Shown one piece after another: positions 40,151 to 48,766 of a DNA stretch of 64,000 nt. The notes below the pieces were generated by a model, which saw nothing but the letters and a program-made list of their open reading frames with translations, was not told the DNA's origin and ran no database searches. The first letter of the stretch is position 1. The number at the start of each line of letters is the position of its first letter. Both the position numbers and the translations under genes were made by a program. The DNA is from Shewanella sp. TC10 (lineage in GTDB: Bacteria > Pseudomonadota > Gammaproteobacteria > Enterobacterales > Shewanellaceae): assembly GCF_009663145.1 (NCBI RefSeq), contig NZ_VKHR01000004.1, positions 62,166 to 126,165 on the forward strand. The letters run 5' to 3'.

Positions 40151-41116
40151 ATGAATAGGCCTGAAAGATTACAACCTGGTGTAAAACTGCGTGATGCCGA
40201 AAAAGTCGCACGTATTCCAGTAAAAGTGGTTCCTTCTGAAAAGGAAACCATGTTACGCAAACCAAACTGGTTACGCGTAAAGCTACCTGCATCAAACCAG
40301 CGTATTACTGAGATTAAGTCAGCTTTACGTAAAAACGGTTTGCACTCAGTTTGTGAAGAGGCATCGTGCCCTAACTTAGCTGAATGTTTTAACCACGGTA
40401 CTGCCACCTTTATGATTTTAGGTGCTATTTGTACTCGTCGTTGTCCTTTCTGTGATGTTGCCCATGGTCGTCCACTTAAACCTGACGCAGCTGAACCTAA
40501 AAAGCTTGCCCAAACCATCAAAGACATGAAGCTTAAGTATGTGGTTATTACCTCAGTGGATCGTGATGATTTACGTGACGGTGGTGCACAACACTTTGCT
40601 GATTGTATTCGTGAAATCCGTATTTTAAACCCTCACATCAAAATTGAGATTTTAGTCCCAGATTTCCGTGGTCGTATTGATGCAGCTTTAGATATTATTG
40701 CTACTGAGCCACCTGATGTTTTCAACCATAACCTTGAGACAGCGCCTAAGCATTACCGTAAAGCGCGTCCGGGTGCTAATTATCAGTGGTCATTAGATTT
40801 ACTGAAACGCTTTAAAGAGCGTCACCCTGATGTGCCAACAAAATCTGGCTTAATGATGGGCTTAGGTGAAACTAACGAAGAGATTGCTCAAGTACTTCGT
40901 GACTTACGCAGCCATGATGTGGAAATGCTAACCTTAGGTCAGTACTTACAACCATCTAAGTTCCATTTGCCGGTTGAACGTTACGTGCCGCCAGCTGAGT
41001 TTGATGAATTAAAAGATTTAGCAGACGAACTGGGCTTTACCCATGCTGCTTGTGGTCCTTTAGTTCGCTCAAGTTACCATGCAGACTTACAAGCTCAAGG
41101 TAAAGAAGTGAAATAA
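40151..41116 (+). CDS. lipA: Lipoyl synthase
   Basis: 321 aa radical-SAM enzyme. The auxiliary cluster cysteines are in [12 protein letters not shown] (CX4CX5C) and the SAM-cluster motif [10 protein letters not shown] (CX3CX2C) lies near residue 100; the C-terminal [10 protein letters not shown] contributes the auxiliary-cluster Ser. It inserts two sulfurs into octanoyl chains. It starts one base after the lipB stop and ends before a terminator. Confidence 0.98.
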   Translation: MNRPERLQPGVKLRDAEKVARIPVKVVPSEKETMLRKPNWLRVKLPASNQRITEIKSALRKNGLHSVCEEASCPNLAECFNHGTATFMILGAICTRRCPFCDVAHGRPLKPDAAEPKKLAQTIKDMKLKYVVITSVDRDDLRDGGAQHFADCIREIRILNPHIKIEILVPDFRGRIDAALDIIATEPPDVFNHNLETAPKHYRKARPGANYQWSLDLLKRFKERHPDVPTKSGLMMGLGETNEEIAQVLRDLRSHDVEMLTLGQYLQPSKFHLPVERYVPPAEFDELKDLADELGFTHAACGPLVRSSYHADLQAQGKEVK

Positions 41117-41133
41117 ACTTCCTTACTCATAAA

Positions 41134-41160
41134 AAAAACGGCGCTTTAAGCGCCGTTTTT
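41134..41160. terminator. Bidirectional terminator between lipA and the convergent small gene
   Basis: 13-bp perfect arms (aaaaacggcgctt / aagcgccgttttt) with A- and T-runs on both sides. Confidence 0.9.
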
Positions 41161-41185
41161 ATTTGCCTTAAATAATTGATTCAAG

Positions 41186-41404
41186 TTACAAACCGCTTTC
41201 AACCATGGCTTTAATCTCTTTTGCCTTAACAAAATGATCAAGTCGATGAGTCTCAATCCACCATGTTGCGGCTTCCATCAATAGCTCAGGATTGTCATTT
41301 TTATTGGCAAAAAAAGCATAAAAAGATAAACCAACATTATCGCCTTTTGCGGCTATTTTCTTATCGCAGACTTGAATAATCTTCGCTCTTAATGAGTCTC
41401 TCAT
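41186..41404 (-). CDS. Small conserved protein (DUF6500-like)
   Basis: 72 aa, highly polar and helical, with no membrane segment. The sequence VGLSFYAFFANKNDNPELL and its ending resemble the small family I recall as DUF6500; this match is from memory. It is convergent with lipA. Function unknown. Confidence 0.7.
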   Translation of the reverse strand: MRDSLRAKIIQVCDKKIAAKGDNVGLSFYAFFANKNDNPELLMEAATWWIETHRLDHFVKAKEIKAMVESGL

Positions 41405-41538
41405 TTTTATCCTGTTATTAAATCGGCTCTTACATCGGTAAATGCATTAAATCACTGTTCAAGAAATGGCTAACAAGCTAAGGCATAGCTAACAAGCTAA
41501 AACAAAGTCAAAGAGAGTCATAGAAAGCTAAAGAAAAT

Positions 41539-42006
41539 CTAAAGCCTGTAATCCATTAAAATCGCATCCTCACGACCCGACTCTGCAGGGTAATAGCCTG
41601 TTCTACGACCAGACTCTACAAAACCCAGTTTTTGATATAAGCCTATTGCCGCTTTATTAGACTGACGCACCTCAAGCATGACAATCACAGCCTCATGCTG
41701 TTTTGCGTCGCTAATTATATGATTCAGTAAATGTAAACCTAAGCCTTTACCTTGAGACTGAGGTTTGATGCAAATATCTAACAAGGTCAGCTCATCAACT
41801 ATTTGTTGCACTATCGCAAAACCAATAAGTTGTTCACCTTCGTAAGCACCAAAAACACGATACAAACGCCCAAAACAGTCTTCTAGATTGGACAAGCTCA
41901 TAGGATGACTATGAGCTTGATTTTCAACACTAGACATCTCAGCAACGTTTTCAGGGCTAAGAGGCTTAATCACTATAGAATTCGAGAATGAGCTTGTTTC
42001 TGACAT
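41539..42006 (-). CDS. rimI: Ribosomal protein S18-alanine N-acetyltransferase
   Basis: 155 aa GNAT enzyme. The acetyl-CoA loop is KPQSQGKGLGLHLLNHII (about residues 84-101), followed by EVRQSNKAAIGLYQKLGFVE and an ending GREDAILMDYRL that is typical of RimI. It lies 74 bases after holD on the same strand, the same holD-rimI arrangement as in E. coli. It acetylates the N terminus of S18. Confidence 0.93.
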   Translation of the reverse strand: MSETSSFSNSIVIKPLSPENVAEMSSVENQAHSHPMSLSNLEDCFGRLYRVFGAYEGEQLIGFAIVQQIVDELTLLDICIKPQSQGKGLGLHLLNHIISDAKQHEAVIVMLEVRQSNKAAIGLYQKLGFVESGRRTGYYPAESGREDAILMDYRL

Positions 42007-42080
42007 AATTTTTAAAATAGGTTTCTTAAAATAAAAGCTAACTAAAAGCCAAGCGATTCTTTATCGAAATAAGGATTTAA

Positions 42081-42422
42081 TTAGGCTGCTTTAGCAAGGT
42101 GTTGGTATATCTGTTGCCATAATTCGCGCTTAGCTTGATGACCAGTTTCAAGAGCTGCTAATGGTGCAGATACCAGCCAAGCAACTCTAGGGCGCACCTT
42201 TAATTTACGCATATCCCACACCACTTGCATTCCTTTGACCATCTCTGTATCAAATTCACAATCGTTCAGATCTACACTCAGTAACCCCAAAACCTCTAGG
42301 GCAATGGCATGCTGAGAAATATCAGTATCGGAATCTTGAATAATAAGATAAGGCTTACCTTTGGCATCAGCACTGCGCCAACGAGATACACCCATTGCAT
42401 CTAAATAAGCTGATTTATCCAA
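42081..42422 (-). CDS. holD: DNA polymerase III psi subunit
   Basis: 113 aa from a TTG at 42422, chosen because GGAG lies six bases upstream and the product then begins MDKSAYLDAMGVSRWR, typical of psi. The longer open frame from 42503 crosses the terminator of the upstream gene and is rejected. Psi links chi to the clamp loader. The C-terminal part WDMRKLKVRPRVAWLVSAPL fits the family. Confidence 0.85.
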   Translation of the reverse strand: MDKSAYLDAMGVSRWRSADAKGKPYLIIQDSDTDISQHAIALEVLGLLSVDLNDCEFDTEMVKGMQVVWDMRKLKVRPRVAWLVSAPLAALETGHQAKRELWQQIYQHLAKAA

Positions 42423-42501
42423 AGTGGTCTCCAAAAATGAGTAAGTGAGGGCATAATTTCTTGAAGCATAGAATAGCAGTTCACTACTCGGTTTGTTACC
42501 C

Positions 42502-42540
42502 AAAAATAAAGCGATTAACGCTTTGAGCGCAATCGCTTTA
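42502..42540 (-). terminator. Terminator closing the protease-borosin-GGDEF gene run
   Basis: Perfect 10-bp arms (taaagcgatt / aatcgcttta) around a 14-base loop; on the minus strand the hairpin is followed by TTTTTGG. It lies 58 bases beyond the GGDEF stop and before the holD start. Confidence 0.8.
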
Positions 42541-42597
42541 TTTGTAAACGGCTTATCTCTTGTGGCATTAGCCTTATGGCGTTAAGTCAGTGTAAAA

Positions 42598-44358
42598 CTA
42601 AATAATCACCGAACAAGATTCTTTAGAGGCTTGAACATCGGCATAGTTACATACTTTATTACGGCCTGTGCTTTTGGCTAGGTACATGGCATTGTCTGCA
42701 TGACCTGTTAGTGCTTCAACACTGTAACCAGACTGCTCACTGTCCGTTACCCCAAAACTTGCAGTAATAGGGAATGTGTAACCACTTGGGCTACTATCAA
42801 TGTTTTCAATTGCCTTACGGTAATCCTCAGCAATTTGTATTGCTGTCGCAGCATCGCATTGGGACAGAATAATACAAAACTCTTCTCCACCTAAGCGAGC
42901 AAAAATATCGTTTGTACGGCCTATATTCTTACAAGTACGAGCAACATTTTTAAGCACCCAATCACCACATGCATGGCCATAGTTGTCGTTGATAGTTTTA
43001 AACTTATCTAAATCAAACAGAATACAGCTGATATTGTCTTGATTAACTTGGCAAGCTGACATCGCATCTTGCGCTGCCGTATTAAAATGGCCACGGTTAT
43101 AAATTTGGGTTAACGAGTCTATTTGAGCAAGGTGTTTTAATCGTTTTTGGTTTCTGTTCGAGCGAATAGCCGCAATCGCCAACAAACTGATCACCATGAT
43201 CAGCAAAGCCATAAATAAACGGTTATTTTCAGTTTCACTTTCGGCTAAGCGCTGACTAGCTTGTAATAGTTTGTTTTGTTTATTGAGTAATTCTATTTGG
43301 ACTTTTTGCTCAACGGCTTTATGTTGCGCTAACTGAAAAGCGAGGTATTTGGTTTTAAGATCGTCAAAGTAAGCTTTGTCAGCTTCAGCAAATTTAATGT
43401 AGTAATTCAACGCTTCCTCGAAGTTATTATCAAAAACTGCAATTTGATACAAAACTTCATAAGCTATCATTTCAGCTACTGGATGGGACATATTATCTAC
43501 TATCGATATAGCTTTTTGGCCATAGAGTTTTGCTTTATCATTCTCTTCGATTTCAAAATAAGCTTGAGATAACAATGAATAAAAATGTGATAAAATTGGT
43601 ACATAATTAACGTTTTCAAGGTTTGTTAGGTTTTCTAACAACAAATTTATCGCATCTTGTGAATTACCCATATCCAAATGCAAGTTAGCCATAAATGTAT
43701 ATATAGAGCTGAGAATAATTGGCTCATTATTTAATTTACAAATAGTTATAGCATCCAAAAGCTCAGCTGAATTAAACGATAGCTGCTTAAGATAAAATTT
43801 AGCCTCGACAACCTGATGTTTAGCTATACAATGATTGCGTCCTTCTAGAAGTAAGTTATCAAGCTTGTTCGCGTAATTTAAGCCAAGTTCATATTGCCCT
43901 AATTTGTTATAAAAAAGTGCAGTTGCAGAGATACCAAGCTGGCTCAACTCATCGTCATCAATAAATTTCAAGTTATTTAAATTTTCTTCAACTAGATTTA
44001 ACCCCTTACTCCATTGCTTAGAGATAGCTAAAGTATTTATCAGGGATACATTCGCTCTAAATTGGATATTTCTAGATTGTCCATGTTTACTTAGTCGCTC
44101 CCACACTGCTTGAGCTTCCAAAAAGTTTCCATTAAAAGCAAATTTAAATGCTTTTAAATAATCAAAATATTCATTTTGATTTTGATTGAAATTATTCTTA
44201 TTTAAGCTTAATTCATCTAACAGTATGTTAAACTCTTTAGGATCACTTGTTCTGAACTTATCAGCTGTTTCCAATAAAGTATTTACGTCATTTTTTTCAT
44301 TACCCCAAACCGAGGTAATGAAAAAAAGTGGTATTAAAAAAAATATAGTTTTGAACAT
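42598..44358 (-). CDS. TPR-containing membrane diguanylate cyclase (GGDEF)
   Basis: 586 aa from ATG 44358 (a GTG two codons upstream is possible). A signal peptide (FKTIFFLIPLFFITSVWG) is followed by about 300 periplasmic residues with TPR-like helices (SLLSQAYFEIEENDKAKLYG), a coiled coil, one membrane helix (ALLIMVISLLAIAAI, about 385-400) and a GGDEF domain (about 410-575). The active-site motif is LGGEEFCIILS, so c-di-GMP synthesis is likely. No GGDEF inhibitory RxxD is obvious. It starts 15 bases after the candidate borosin precursor stop, so the two are probably co-translated. What the periplasmic TPR region senses is unknown. Confidence 0.93.
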   Translation of the reverse strand: MFKTIFFLIPLFFITSVWGNEKNDVNTLLETADKFRTSDPKEFNILLDELSLNKNNFNQNQNEYFDYLKAFKFAFNGNFLEAQAVWERLSKHGQSRNIQFRANVSLINTLAISKQWSKGLNLVEENLNNLKFIDDDELSQLGISATALFYNKLGQYELGLNYANKLDNLLLEGRNHCIAKHQVVEAKFYLKQLSFNSAELLDAITICKLNNEPIILSSIYTFMANLHLDMGNSQDAINLLLENLTNLENVNYVPILSHFYSLLSQAYFEIEENDKAKLYGQKAISIVDNMSHPVAEMIAYEVLYQIAVFDNNFEEALNYYIKFAEADKAYFDDLKTKYLAFQLAQHKAVEQKVQIELLNKQNKLLQASQRLAESETENNRLFMALLIMVISLLAIAAIRSNRNQKRLKHLAQIDSLTQIYNRGHFNTAAQDAMSACQVNQDNISCILFDLDKFKTINDNYGHACGDWVLKNVARTCKNIGRTNDIFARLGGEEFCIILSQCDAATAIQIAEDYRKAIENIDSSPSGYTFPITASFGVTDSEQSGYSVEALTGHADNAMYLAKSTGRNKVCNYADVQASKESCSVII

Positions 44359-44373
44359 TAGCACTTTTCGATA

Positions 44374-44643
44374 TTACGCTATTGCTGCAATATCAACTTT
44401 ATCTTCTGATGGCTTATCAGCCTCACTTTCACTTTCTTCTTCATCTGCAGGCAATAAAATACAAACAACATCAGGACAAATATCCAATGCTTTTTCTAAA
44501 GCAACAATATCTCTATTCAACATAGTTTGCTTTAATTGTTCATTTAGGTTCGATTCTGTAATGGCCGTTTCAAACTCGATTGCTGATTCTGTTAAGCCTG
44601 ATTCTTGTCCAATACGTTCTAATAACTTGATAATACTTGACAT
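44374..44643 (-). CDS. Candidate split-borosin precursor peptide
   Basis: 89 aa with a strong ribosome site (AAGGAG, five bases before ATG). The N-terminal 50 residues are helical and follow the pattern I know from the SonA precursor's binding domain: LLERIGQE..., a middle helix, then NRDIVALEKAL. The short hydrophobic stretch after it, CPDVVCILLPADEEE (residues 56-70), sits where SonA carries its N-methylated residues. The tail (70-89) is acidic and ends DIAAIA. It lies 101 bases downstream of the methyltransferase gene on the same strand, probably with its own promoter. Precursor identity is strongly suggested by adjacency; the modified residues are inference. Confidence 0.75.
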   Translation of the reverse strand: MSSIIKLLERIGQESGLTESAIEFETAITESNLNEQLKQTMLNRDIVALEKALDICPDVVCILLPADEEESESEADKPSEDKVDIAAIA

Positions 44644-44690
44644 CTTGTCTCCTTAAGATTGCTAAAGTGCCGATTTAACGACGTTTTTTA

Positions 44691-44720
44691 GTTATAATGC
44701 AGCAATTCAACTTATGCTAA
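44691..44720 (-). promoter_or_regulatory. Possible promoter of the borosin precursor gene
   Basis: On the minus strand: TTAGCA, an 18-base spacer and TATAAC, 48 bases before the precursor ATG. The -35 is weak. Confidence 0.35.
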
Positions 44721-44744
44721 TACACTATTTAATTGCGCGATATC

Positions 44745-45533
44745 CTACTGCGCTAATTCTTGCTCAATTTCAGCCAAACGTGCTACAAGCTCTTTATTTA
44801 GCTGCATTTTTTGGCTTGGTGGAATAACTAGGGTGGTGTGCATATGAATATCAGCAGTCACTAGCTCTGAAAGCGATAAAGTTTCAATGCGAATCTTATC
44901 TATTGGAAGTACGGCAGCCTCATATAAAATGACTTGGTGTTCCAAAGGATATTTCTCGGCTAATAACTCAACCAATACTTGTCGATGAGCTGCCCCAGTT
45001 GAGAATTTAGACAGCGATTTATCGCCGGCTAAGCCAATTTGCCATAAGATCAGATAACAAGATGGATCATATAGACGTTTATAAAACATAAACTGACTTG
45101 TCTCAAATTGCTGGCAGCCAAAACGACCAGGGTCAATACCTAAATCTGCGATTAAACAATCTTCAGCTGAAATACCCGGGACCATCTTTGCTGGAAACCC
45201 TTCAGCTTTCGCCATAGCAATAGACTTATGCGGTGCTTGAGCAAATACCCCAGGATGACCATAAAAAGCCCCTGCCACCTTTTTGCCCGCTCTGACTTCA
45301 GTCATCATCGCATCAACCATTTCGTTATAGGTTATTTGGCGTGATTTACCCTCTTGATAATACTTTTGTAAACTGCGTACATCTGGATGCATTTCTTGCA
45401 ACCATAATTCAGTAATACCGTGCGATACAGCAGAAAACACTACATCAGCTTGCTCAATGTAACTTTTACTTATTGGGCATATATGTGCACCCAATGTCAT
45501 ACCAATACCTACGCAAGCTATAGAACCCGACAT
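44745..45533 (-). CDS. Borosin-type alpha-N-methyltransferase (SonM-like)
   Basis: 262 aa from ATG 45533. It has the tetrapyrrole-methylase (SAM) fold: SIACVGIGMTLGAHICPIS at the N terminus, AFYGHPGVFAQAPHKS near residue 89 and PGISAEDCLIADLGIDPGRF near 120. Arg65 and Tyr69 in SRQITYNEM have the spacing of the OphMA catalytic Arg72/Tyr76, and Tyr58/Tyr59 precede them. It would iteratively N-methylate backbone amides of the separate precursor encoded next. It is close to SonM of S. oneidensis in length and motif order. A siroheme or cobalamin methylase is unlikely given the neighbouring precursor and the Arg-Tyr motif. Confidence 0.85.
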   Translation of the reverse strand: MSGSIACVGIGMTLGAHICPISKSYIEQADVVFSAVSHGITELWLQEMHPDVRSLQKYYQEGKSRQITYNEMVDAMMTEVRAGKKVAGAFYGHPGVFAQAPHKSIAMAKAEGFPAKMVPGISAEDCLIADLGIDPGRFGCQQFETSQFMFYKRLYDPSCYLILWQIGLAGDKSLSKFSTGAAHRQVLVELLAEKYPLEHQVILYEAAVLPIDKIRIETLSLSELVTADIHMHTTLVIPPSQKMQLNKELVARLAEIEQELAQ

Positions 45534-45636
45534 CTTTAATCTTCTTGATTCATAAACACTAAATTTCTGCTTAAGATAACAGCAATACAATTGTTTTGGA
45601 ATTGTTGCATGCTATATTAAACTCAAAAGATTGAAC

Positions 45637-46137
45637 TTAAGAAATAGAAAAGCCTAACAGTTCAGACTGACTATCTAGTTTCTTAAAACCGGTTTTAACA
45701 ATAACTTTAATTGCCGCCTCATTACCTCGACTGCAATAAGTAAACACTTTATTTAAAGCCATAACCGATAATCCAAAATCTATAAATCCCTTAAATGCTT
45801 CAACAGCGAACCCTTTTTTTTGAACATTACGGCAAAAAATCATACCTGCTTCTGCGCTATCATTTTCATCAGTGTTATACGTAAAGCTCTGAATACCAAT
45901 TAATTGATTTGTACTTTTTAAGATTATCAACCAAATATGTTGTTTAGCATCAACAAACGATAAACTTGAGTTTTTTAATGCGTTATCAAACATTAATAAA
46001 GCTTTTTCTTTACATAAAGGTTTTGCAATATACTTCATAATTAGGGGATCGGTGTACAAACTTATAAAAAAGTCTTTATCCTTTATTCCAAGTAATCTTG
46101 CTTTTAACCTCTCAGTTTCAAACTCATATTCCTGCAT
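45637..46137 (-). CDS. GNAT-family acetyltransferase in the borosin locus
   Basis: 166 aa from ATG 46137 (TGGGGA upstream), 13 bases after the protease stop. It resembles the RimJ/RimL subfamily: TERLKARLLGIKDKDFF at the start, EAGMIFCRNVQKKGFAVEAF with the acetyl-CoA loop (about residues 95-114), then KVFTYCSRGNEAAIKVIVKT. The substrate is unknown; a ribosomal-type N-terminal acetyltransferase or a tailoring enzyme for the peptide are both possible. It is 103 bases before the methyltransferase gene. Confidence 0.8.
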   Translation of the reverse strand: MQEYEFETERLKARLLGIKDKDFFISLYTDPLIMKYIAKPLCKEKALLMFDNALKNSSLSFVDAKQHIWLIILKSTNQLIGIQSFTYNTDENDSAEAGMIFCRNVQKKGFAVEAFKGFIDFGLSVMALNKVFTYCSRGNEAAIKVIVKTGFKKLDSQSELLGFSIS

Positions 46138-46150
46138 GCTATCCCCAGTG

Positions 46151-47893
46151 CTAACTTTGCTCTGCAAATCGAATCACACCCGTTTCATGGGCAGAGCGAT
46201 CAAATACCACATAATAATCATTGAGTAATGGTAAACCTAATAAACACTGGTTTGGCCAACCATCAATCTGTCCAAGTACTTTAAAACAAGCCTTGCCTGG
46301 TTTTGGACAATTAAGCTGCCAATAATGTTCAGGCTTACAACTGATAGTTATCGCTTTATCAATCACTTCATTTTCTTTGTCAGGACATTCATTGGTGATT
46401 TCACCATCAAAAGTGAAGTGCAGTGTCGGCCAATGGCTCAAATCATTGGGGTGATGCCCCGTCATATCACGGCCTTTAAATAGCTCAGTCATATCAATCC
46501 CCTCTTCTTGCAAGCGGATATCTTTAAACGGGGTGACTAACTCCACAAACTGTTCTGACACATTACCAAAGCCTTGCAACATAGCTTCGTACAATAAGTT
46601 GGTTAGTAAAATCCCTGACACCCCAGTATCAATAATGGCGTTACTTTTATGGGAAGGAATGTATTTTTCTTGCAATGCTGGGGCAGCGACAGACGCTTGG
46701 TCGCCGACAGTCATGGAATACAATTTGACGTTGTAATAGCGATTATGAATAACATCAATGGTTTTAAACTTTCCCTGATACAACTCGGTATGCTCTTTAC
46801 CGCCGCCTAAAATAAGCCAGCCTTTGTTAAGTGGATCGGCTGCTATTTGCTCTTGGGTAAAGTCATCTTTAGCAATATGAATACTTGATCGCTTTGAATG
46901 AAAAGCAAAACGGTTATCTGTTAAACCATTATTTTTTAAGCGCGTAAAGTACGGTACGACGGTCTGTTGCGGCTGCTTTTTAAGAAACTTTCGAAAGCGT
47001 TTTAAATCTTCGCCGCTAAAGCTATCTTGCTCGTCAGACTCATCACTACTCTTAGTCTCATGATCACTATGCGCAGGACACACTGAGTTAGGCTCAGAAA
47101 ATGGCCATGGAAATGTCGATGCGGGATTGATTTTATGCTCTTCAATATAGGCAGATAAATCATAACTTTTGTTCAAGCCATAATAAGCAAGACCCAATAT
47201 TCCATCGGCATCGGCAAAGGTTTTTTGATGTTCTAACGAAGGTACAATTGCTACAGGGCAGCCTTCTAAATCAAGTGGCTCATGAGCGAGGTTAAGATGC
47301 GGCACATGGGTTGTCGTATTTTTATCTAGTGAATCTTGCGCTAACAAATCATGTTTAAGCCCATCTTGGCTGACACTCACCTTGGTATGCACTAATGGTC
47401 CATCCCAACCGCCTGCACCATAAATCACTTGCTGAGCAAATGGGCCAGGTTGCAGTAGCTGATCATCGTGCGGTCTATAGACCTGCTTTTTAACCACTAA
47501 AGTACTGCTGCCAGTATCAACGATTAGATTTGCTGGACGACCTTCACTTCCAAGGTGCATTTGCACACAGTAGCCGCCTTTGGCAAATACATTAACTAGA
47601 GGTAATTTTACTGTGCGAGTTTGAGAGCTAACGGTATCAATTGCAGTATCTGTAGCAGTATCAGTCGCACGAGCAACTTCAGCTTTAAGAGCAGAATTTA
47701 CTGTAGAAGCTAGATTCTGTTTAGCATCTTCAAGATGCTGCTGCATTTGATTATGGTGATGACAGTGGCCTAATAGGTGTTGGTGGTGATCGTCTTCAGA
47801 TGCTTGAATAGCGGCTTGTTGATTGAGCGCTTGCTCTTCTAATATTGCCTTTTCTTCGGCTAGGGGGGCGCCGTTATTGCATTGCTCACTCAT
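46151..47893 (-). CDS. Pepsin-family (A1) aspartic protease, shewasin-like
   Basis: 580 aa with both catalytic motifs of the two-domain pepsin fold: LIVDTGSSTLVVKK (Asp126) and AIIDTGVSGILLT (Asp422). The pepsin-like stretch ADADGILGLAYYGLNKSYDL and a candidate flap VIYGAGGWDGP also fit. No signal peptide is seen, so it is probably cytoplasmic, as described for shewasins. An N-terminal extension of about 95 residues holds a His-rich cluster (DDHHQHLLGHCHHHNQM) and a TDTA/IDT repeat. Pepsins are rare in bacteria. It is the first gene of the run with the GNAT and borosin genes. Confidence 0.92.
   Translation of the reverse strand: MSEQCNNGAPLAEEKAILEEQALNQQAAIQASEDDHHQHLLGHCHHHNQMQQHLEDAKQNLASTVNSALKAEVARATDTATDTAIDTVSSQTRTVKLPLVNVFAKGGYCVQMHLGSEGRPANLIVDTGSSTLVVKKQVYRPHDDQLLQPGPFAQQVIYGAGGWDGPLVHTKVSVSQDGLKHDLLAQDSLDKNTTTHVPHLNLAHEPLDLEGCPVAIVPSLEHQKTFADADGILGLAYYGLNKSYDLSAYIEEHKINPASTFPWPFSEPNSVCPAHSDHETKSSDESDEQDSFSGEDLKRFRKFLKKQPQQTVVPYFTRLKNNGLTDNRFAFHSKRSSIHIAKDDFTQEQIAADPLNKGWLILGGGKEHTELYQGKFKTIDVIHNRYYNVKLYSMTVGDQASVAAPALQEKYIPSHKSNAIIDTGVSGILLTNLLYEAMLQGFGNVSEQFVELVTPFKDIRLQEEGIDMTELFKGRDMTGHHPNDLSHWPTLHFTFDGEITNECPDKENEVIDKAITISCKPEHYWQLNCPKPGKACFKVLGQIDGWPNQCLLGLPLLNDYYVVFDRSAHETGVIRFAEQS
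47636..47672. repeat. Short tandem repeat in the protease N terminus
   Basis: About three imperfect copies of a 12-base unit around gtatcagt/gtatctgt encode the ATDTATDTAIDTV stretch. The length of this linker may vary between strains. Confidence 0.55.
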
Positions 47894-48231
47894 TAAGCTT
47901 TTGCTTCCTTGCTATTGATACATTTTCAGCTGTATCGATAGATTTATAGCCATATTAAAATTTACGGCATGTAATTCATTAAGTTATGCCTTTTACTTTA
48001 AATTAACATTGTTACAGTTGTCACGAAATAGTTCTGTAAACTGTTATTTTTTATCTTTGATTTTTACCAGTCTACTGTAAATCTATCGAGCCAAATGAAC
48101 TGAAGCCAAATAAACTGAAAACTGCCGAGAGTTAACATTCAAGCATAAAAAAAGCCTTATCAGTAAGGCTTATTGGCGGTATTCGCAGGCATAAACAAGC
48201 GAAAATTTAACCGTGTATTCATAGACCAGTA
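47894..48231. other. Non-coding region between protease and TetR gene
   Basis: 338 bases, AT-rich, without a convincing gene. It should hold the promoter of the protease gene, but I cannot pick clear -35/-10 boxes. The TetR terminator lies at its right end. Confidence 0.6.
48147..48171 (-). terminator. Terminator of the TetR gene
   Basis: 8-bp arms (aagcctta / taaggctt), 4-base loop, T-run on the minus strand from the a-run at 48147-48153. Confidence 0.8.
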
Positions 48232-48642
48232 TTAAATTGGATTCTGTTTTCTTTCCATATCGACAAACTCAAAGCCACGCTTTAAAAATTTAAATTCTTC
48301 TTGCTCTGGTAACGCATTTACCAAGTCTAGAAACTCGGCAAAAACATGGTCTAATGCTAAGCGGTCTTTATTTTTTAGATGATTAAAAACAAGCGGCCTT
48401 AATACCACCGTAAAGGTACCTAAAAAATCTTCAAAGCGTTGCTCTTGAATAACGTTAATATTGTGCTGAATTTCATCAATACATAATGCAGCCAATATCT
48501 CGTTCTTATCTCTAAAGTTTTGATAACAACAAGCCCTTGATAAACCGCATTTTCTTGGCACATCAGACATATTGAAGTTGATTAAGCCATGCTCTTTTAT
48601 TAAATCTTTAGCAGCTTTTAGAAGTCGTTGTTCAGTGGTCAT
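48232..48642 (-). CDS. TetR/AcrR-family transcriptional regulator
   Basis: 136 aa. The N-terminal HTH (AAKDLIKEHGLINFNMSDVP, then CGLSRACCYQNFRDKNEILA) is typical; the C-terminal ligand domain is short for TetR (usually 180-220 residues), so it may be a reduced form. It could control the protease-borosin run downstream, but a terminator separates them and no operator was identified. Confidence 0.85.
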   Translation of the reverse strand: MTTEQRLLKAAKDLIKEHGLINFNMSDVPRKCGLSRACCYQNFRDKNEILAALCIDEIQHNINVIQEQRFEDFLGTFTVVLRPLVFNHLKNKDRLALDHVFAEFLDLVNALPEQEEFKFLKRGFEFVDMERKQNPI

Positions 48643-48766
48643 AATTATCTCAATAACGATTATTTAAGCCATTATATAATAGCTGATTTAACATCTGTAT
48701 AGACTCCAATTTAAAGCACTAGGCTGATTCCACTTTCAGTTGTAAACGAGTCAGTACGTCTTATGG

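Noticed and set aside
42423..42503. Longer HolD starting at 42503
   Set aside because: It would begin inside the terminator of the upstream gene, while a GGAG-preceded TTG at 42422 gives the typical psi N terminus.
44745..45533. Siroheme or cobalamin methylase
   Set aside because: The fold is shared, but no tetrapyrrole genes are nearby and the Arg/Tyr motif plus adjacent small helical gene fit borosins.
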